This document shows, in pieces, positions 59,686 through 64,000 of a DNA stretch of 64,000 nucleotides (position 1 is the stretch's first letter; each line of letters starts with the position of its first letter). Under the pieces are notes generated by a model. It had not been told where the DNA came from. It ran no database searches and saw only the letters and a list, made by a program, of their open reading frames with translations. Source of the DNA: Cryptomeria japonica (Eukaryota > Streptophyta > Pinopsida > Cupressales > Cupressaceae); contig NC_081411.1 in assembly GCF_030272615.1 (NCBI RefSeq), positions 824,410,397 to 824,474,396 of the forward strand, in the 5' to 3' direction. The position numbers were made by a program, and so were the translations under genes.

Positions 59686-59782
59686 AAATTGTAAGAACTC
59701 TACTGTGGGAAAGAGCTCAGAAGAAATAAAAACAATTCATGTCCTCTAGACAAGAGGTGGCGACTCTGAAATAAGAATTTCA

Positions 59783-62700
59783 ATGCACGGGACAAGATCG
59801 GTTGCGAAAGGACAATCTTTATCCCAATTAGATTTCCCTCAACGAAGGAACAAAAATAAAGAACCCATGAATGATTCCATGAGAGAAAGATACAACCAGT
59901 ATAAACATGAAAGTAGCCAACACTCGCCCTCAAAGGGACAAGATAGAACAACAACTTCAAGCCCGATGAACGAAGATTTGGTTGCGGCATATAAAGCTCA
60001 AAAGGGGCGATGCCAAATTCCCCCTGGTTTTGAAAATCATGAAGCACAGTCCAGACAACATACACCACCTCCATCAGGATCAGGTATGGCAGATCCTGCA
60101 GATAGATTTACAGATTTAACCAGACAAATGATGGAGGCAGCTGCTGAAATGAGAGATTCAGGAAGGACTCAGGAATGTTTGGAACTGTGTGCCAAGTTGG
60201 GCATAAATGTTGGTGAGGATGACTTTAATAAAGATGTAAACAACTACAAGAAAACATATGCTCAGGGAGTGGGTAGAATAAAGAGCAATGATTTCAAAGC
60301 TTATGAGAACCCTCTGTTTGGTAACAAAAGGGATGATCATGTGCAATCAAGTGCACCACCAGTCCAGCAAAACTCACATACAGGCTTCATCCCTCACAAT
60401 CAGTATCCTCCTCCTGGTCAATTTTATAACCAACATCCACCCCCTAATCAGTTTCAGTATCAACACCAGAATCAATACCCTCCTCCTTATCAAAACCAAA
60501 TGCCCTTGTATGGTAATATGAACCAGAACTTTGTGAATCCTCATGGAGGGCATGGACTAATAAATATGGAACAAATGAGGCAGTTTGATTTTTCAGGAAT
60601 GATGGTGTATCCATATCCCATCCCAAATGAGATCAGGACAGCGATACCAAAGTTCACAGGAAGTAATGCAGTTTCAGGTGAGGCTCATTGCAAAGCATTT
60701 GATGCAGTAATTGAGGATTTTGGTTTGCCATATGAGGATGTCAAAATCAGGTTGTTTATGCAGTCATTGATAGAAGATGCGAGAGACTGGTTTAGAACGT
60801 TGCCTGATGCGTCCATTAGAAATCTTGCAGAATTCAAAGAAATGTTCCTGGAACAATATGGAGACCATAATAGTCCTGAGTTTGCTTTACATGAAATCAT
60901 CAGCATTAAGAAAGAGCAAAATGAATCAGTAATTGACTTTAACAAAAGATTCAATAGGGTTTTGAACAAAATCCCTAATAGGATGAAACCAGTACCTGAA
61001 GTGAGCATTCTGTACTATATCAATGCTTATGACAGCAAAACAAACTATGAGTTGAGAACCAGAAACCCAAGAGATCTCCGAGATGTTATGAAAGATGCCA
61101 TTGTTATAGAGAACAATAGAAAGGCCGCTGGTAAGATTGGAAAAAGAGAGGATGCAAGATTGTACAATCCTAAAGCGCCTAAGGCTAATAGGGATGAAGA
61201 TAAGCTTGACAAAGTTTTAAATGCCCTGAAAGATCTATCTGTAAGAGTAAACAAAACAGAAAAGCAGCAATACTACCGTCCTGAGAGACCTAGACTACAT
61301 GACATGCCTTATAACACTACATGGAAGGATGGAAAACCGGTAGAAAGGAACCACAGAGACAATCAACAAATACCAGATCCTTTAAAAAGAGCAGTAAATT
61401 ACACTCAAGACGATGACATGTGGTGCTATGCTTGCAATATGCCACACGCTTCCTCTTTGTGTGCAGTAGCAAAAGGGTTGCAAGAGGAGGAGGATGGCTA
61501 TGAAGATCATGTGGATGATTCAACTATCAATATGATGTCATTTAGTCAGGAAGGAAGGTCGGACTCTATAAATATTGATCAGTGCTCTGTTTTACCTGTA
61601 ACCACCAGCAAAAATGAAAGTGTCAGACTCAGAGTCCCTACTGAAGAAGAGAAAAGAAAAATTACAGCTTATGCTGTTGCACAAGCAAAAAGGACTTATG
61701 ACTTAAGAAACAGGATGGTGAATCCAGAACAAGGTAAACCTGCTAGTCTTTTCATGAAAGAAAACCATGAAGCACTTAAGCGAATGAATAAGGCAACTAA
61801 GACTAAGCAAGATGATAATCAGGGTCCTGATGTTCAAAAGAAAGAAACGCTAAAAACTCTTTCATCACAGCAATCTACCTCGTTTGATATCTCAGCTGCA
61901 CTAACACAATTAAAAGTTTCTGTCCCATTAATGGAAATCATGAGGTTTCCTGAATATAGGGAAAAAACTTTGGAAATGATTTCAGGTGTCCAAGAAGGGA
62001 AGGTTAATGAACAGAAACGAGAAGTCCCAATAGGTGGCAGTAATGAACAAATGGCTCTAGTTATATACTTAGGGTCCACTATAACTAAAAATCCAACACA
62101 AGTAGACCCATTTTACCTCACTTTGGTGATAAACAACAGAAGGGTAAGGAATTGTATGATTGATTCAGGAGCAACCATAAATGTCATGCCTGTTGGGGTG
62201 ATGAAAGAACTAGGATTGGAAGTTGATACTACCTTTGGAAAATGCTATGCCATGGACAATAGATCAGTCCCAGTGGTTGGTATCATGAAGAATGTAGAGT
62301 TCAGATTAGCAGCCTGTCCAGAAGCATCATATAAAACAGATATCACGGTGGTAGATGTTCCACCAAACTATGGAATGTTGTTGTCTAGACAATGGTCGAA
62401 TATGATTGGTGGATATGTGCAGCTGGATTTGTCTTATGCTACAATTCCAATAAATGGACAGGAAATAAAAATTGACAGGGAGCCTCGGTCCACATATATC
62501 ATAGAAGACATGGAAGGAACAGTGAACCAAGTATGTTTTTTACAAACTGATATGGACAACTTCCAGGTACAGTTGACAAAACCTAAATTTAAAGAGTGGA
62601 TCCCCATTGAGTCATGTCTAACTGAAAATGATGGTCAGATATGGAAGATGTTCTTTGATGGGTCTTGTAGTAAAGAAGGGAGTGGGGCTGGAATCCTTTT

Positions 62701-63778
62701 TATCTCACCTACAGGAGAAACTTACAAGTATTCTTTCAAGTTGTTATTTGAATGTACAAACAACATTGCTGAATATGAAGCCCTACTCACTGGTCTTAAC
62801 ATAGCAGTCAAACATGGAATCAAGTTGATAAGTGTCTTTGGTGATTCAGAACTAATAGTCTCACAAGTAAAGGAGAGATATGCCTCGAAGCATTTAAGAC
62901 TGAAACAATACAGGAATGCTGTATGGGATACCATGGAGCTTTTTGATGCTTTTCAGATAACCTGGATAGATAGATCAAAGAACATCATGGCAGATTTTCT
63001 AGCAAATATTGCACTAAAAGGTAATGATATAACGCTAACTGGGATATCTGAAGTGGAGATGAAAGTGAGACCATCTGTTCCTGACAACTTGTATAATTGG
63101 CAAGTGTTTCAAGATGATGCAGATCTGTTGAACTTCTTACAGTGTGCTGATCATTATCAGGCTCAAGCTATAAATTTTAATGACTTTGTGGAACAAACTG
63201 AAGGTAAGGAGACCTTATTTGGACATGAAATTATACAACTGAAGTCAAATAAATTACCAAGAGGCCTGGTAGCGTTAGAGAGAACTTTTAATGCTCAAGA
63301 TGTAATTGAAACCAAAGGGTCAGCTATTAAAGAAAGCAATGTTGAACAAATCAATCTAGGAAATGAAGAAGCCCCCAAGAATGTTTTTATTGGAAAAAAA
63401 TTGACTCCTACTATGAGGCAACAACTGATAATCTTGTTAAAAAGATATAAACATGTGTTTGCATGGTCTTATGAGGATCTCAAAGCTTACAGGGAAGATC
63501 TTTTTCAACATGAGATACCACTTAAGCCAGAAGCTAAGCCATTTAGGCAAAAACAGAGACCAATTAATCCTACATTGCTACCAAAAATGAGAGAAGAAAT
63601 TATAAAGATGAAAGATGCAGGAATAATAGAACCATGCAGATATTCCACTTGGGTTTCTAACTTGGTACCAGTCAAGAAGAAAAATGGGGATATTAGATTA
63701 TGTGTAGATTTTAGGAATTTAAACATATCGTCTTTAAAGGATAACTATCCATTGCCAAACATGGATAATATGTTGTAG
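59783..63778 (+). CDS. gag-pol: B2 gag-protease-RNase H-RT polyprotein (stop in RT)
   Basis: ATG at 59783, about 100 bp after the primer site. Pro/Gln-rich YPPPGQF-type repeats at 60399-60510 precede a gag domain at about 60630-61130 (IRLFMQSLIEDARDWFRTLP, FNKRFNRVLNKIP). A short zinc knuckle CYACNMPHASSLC is at 61424-61462. Protease has intact MIDSGATINV (62156-62185). A complete RVT_3-type RNase H lies at about 62640-63020 with the four acidic positions (FFDGSC, AEYEALL, FGDSELI, MADFLA). RT starts near 63510 (LVPVKKKNGDIRLCVDFRNL near 63660). TAG at 63776-63778 interrupts RT. RNase H before RT is the oddity: in element A and Tat/Ogre elements it follows RT. Confidence 0.9.
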   Translation: MHGTRSVAKGQSLSQLDFPQRRNKNKEPMNDSMRERYNQYKHESSQHSPSKGQDRTTTSSPMNEDLVAAYKAQKGRCQIPPGFENHEAQSRQHTPPPSGSGMADPADRFTDLTRQMMEAAAEMRDSGRTQECLELCAKLGINVGEDDFNKDVNNYKKTYAQGVGRIKSNDFKAYENPLFGNKRDDHVQSSAPPVQQNSHTGFIPHNQYPPPGQFYNQHPPPNQFQYQHQNQYPPPYQNQMPLYGNMNQNFVNPHGGHGLINMEQMRQFDFSGMMVYPYPIPNEIRTAIPKFTGSNAVSGEAHCKAFDAVIEDFGLPYEDVKIRLFMQSLIEDARDWFRTLPDASIRNLAEFKEMFLEQYGDHNSPEFALHEIISIKKEQNESVIDFNKRFNRVLNKIPNRMKPVPEVSILYYINAYDSKTNYELRTRNPRDLRDVMKDAIVIENNRKAAGKIGKREDARLYNPKAPKANRDEDKLDKVLNALKDLSVRVNKTEKQQYYRPERPRLHDMPYNTTWKDGKPVERNHRDNQQIPDPLKRAVNYTQDDDMWCYACNMPHASSLCAVAKGLQEEEDGYEDHVDDSTINMMSFSQEGRSDSINIDQCSVLPVTTSKNESVRLRVPTEEEKRKITAYAVAQAKRTYDLRNRMVNPEQGKPASLFMKENHEALKRMNKATKTKQDDNQGPDVQKKETLKTLSSQQSTSFDISAALTQLKVSVPLMEIMRFPEYREKTLEMISGVQEGKVNEQKREVPIGGSNEQMALVIYLGSTITKNPTQVDPFYLTLVINNRRVRNCMIDSGATINVMPVGVMKELGLEVDTTFGKCYAMDNRSVPVVGIMKNVEFRLAACPEASYKTDITVVDVPPNYGMLLSRQWSNMIGGYVQLDLSYATIPINGQEIKIDREPRSTYIIEDMEGTVNQVCFLQTDMDNFQVQLTKPKFKEWIPIESCLTENDGQIWKMFFDGSCSKEGSGAGILFISPTGETYKYSFKLLFECTNNIAEYEALLTGLNIAVKHGIKLISVFGDSELIVSQVKERYASKHLRLKQYRNAVWDTMELFDAFQITWIDRSKNIMADFLANIALKGNDITLTGISEVEMKVRPSVPDNLYNWQVFQDDADLLNFLQCADHYQAQAINFNDFVEQTEGKETLFGHEIIQLKSNKLPRGLVALERTFNAQDVIETKGSAIKESNVEQINLGNEEAPKNVFIGKKLTPTMRQQLIILLKRYKHVFAWSYEDLKAYREDLFQHEIPLKPEAKPFRQKQRPINPTLLPKMREEIIKMKDAGIIEPCRYSTWVSNLVPVKKKNGDIRLCVDFRNLNISSLKDNYPLPNMDNML

Positions 63779-64000
63779 AAGGTAACAGGGTGTGAGTTGC
63801 TGTCCATGATGGATGGATTTTCGGGTTACAATCAGGTGAAAGTTAGAGAAACTGAAAAATATAAAACAGCCTTCACAACTCCATGGGGCACTTATGTCTA
63901 TGCACGAATGCCATTTGGATTGACCAATGCTGGAGCTACTTTTCAAAGGGCAATGGATGTGGCTTTTTCAGAATTGATTGACATAATCATGGTAGTATAC
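63779..64000 (+). pseudogene. B2 RT continuation after the TAG (cut by window end)
   Basis: Same frame continues with LLSMMDGFSGYNQVKV and ARMPFGLTNAGATFQ and stops at the window edge just before the RT active-site loop. A gypsy-type RNase H and integrase cannot be assessed. Confidence 0.85.

Larger units (their letters stand above)
54743..64000 (+). mobile_element. Element B2: Ty3/Gypsy element with an ORF inside its 5' LTR (3' end outside window)
   Basis: Order on the plus strand: LTR 54743-59665 with U3 array, a 1049-codon ORF and a TATA box; primer site 59669-59685; gag-protease-RNase H-RT from 59783, leaving the window inside RT. The left edge rests on the TGTT..AACA termini and similarity to the B1 start. 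The duplicate (3') LTR and TSD lie outside the window, so LTR edges are inferred. Apart from one TAG in RT the coding parts are open, suggesting a fairly recent copy. Confidence 0.75.

Overview
The window is intergenic DNA from a large-genome land plant. I see no host gene that looks functional, no tRNA or rRNA gene and no CRISPR. Almost all 64 kb is nested LTR retrotransposons. The very long LTRs, the Tat/Ogre-type and Tekay-type Ty3/Gypsy elements, a LARD, a gag-only (TR-GAG-like) element and a decayed plant-mobile-domain gene fit a gymnosperm or another giant plant genome. The species cannot be fixed from the sequence.

Layout. (1) 1-13043, minus strand: a LARD-like non-autonomous element with 4.8 kb LTRs, about 3.8 kb of non-coding interior and an initiator-Met-type primer site; its left LTR is cut by the window edge. 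(2) 13044-15071 and 29507-30200, plus strand: a stop-ridden plant mobile domain pseudogene split by (3). (3) 15072-29501, plus strand: a complete Tekay-type chromovirus (5' LTR 4738 bp, 3' LTR 4743 bp, TSD GGTTT), with gag-pol in one frame broken by two TAG codons. (4) About 31000-37265 and 51825-54700, minus strand: an old, heavily mutated Tat/Ogre-like element 'A' (gag, protease, G-patch, RT, RNase H, second RNase H, integrase) split by (5). (5) 37271-51819: a solo LTR 'B1' (TSD TAGAG) carrying a decayed long ORF, itself split by (6). (6) 42032-49917, plus strand: a gag-only element 'C' (TSD GGTAG). (7) 54743 to the window end, plus strand: element 'B2', whose 5' LTR holds an intact 1049-codon ORF, followed by a primer site and a gag-protease-RNase H-RT polyprotein that leaves the window inside RT.

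Main points of interest. In B2, and independently in solo LTR B1, a long ORF of unknown family lies inside the LTR, upstream of the primer-binding site, so in genomic RNA it would sit at the 3' end where env-like genes normally are. B2 also has an RNase H of the second (RVT_3-like) type between protease and RT, not after RT as in element A. Finally, each LTR family here that has an identifiable U3 carries its own array of short inverted repeats, with different sequences but the same design.

Age order inferred from nesting and LTR divergence: A and the mobile-domain pseudogene are oldest, then B1, then C (its LTRs differ at about 50 of 1230 sites by eye). The LARD and the Tekay element are youngest (about ten differences per LTR pair). 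B2 cannot be dated because its 3' LTR is outside the window.
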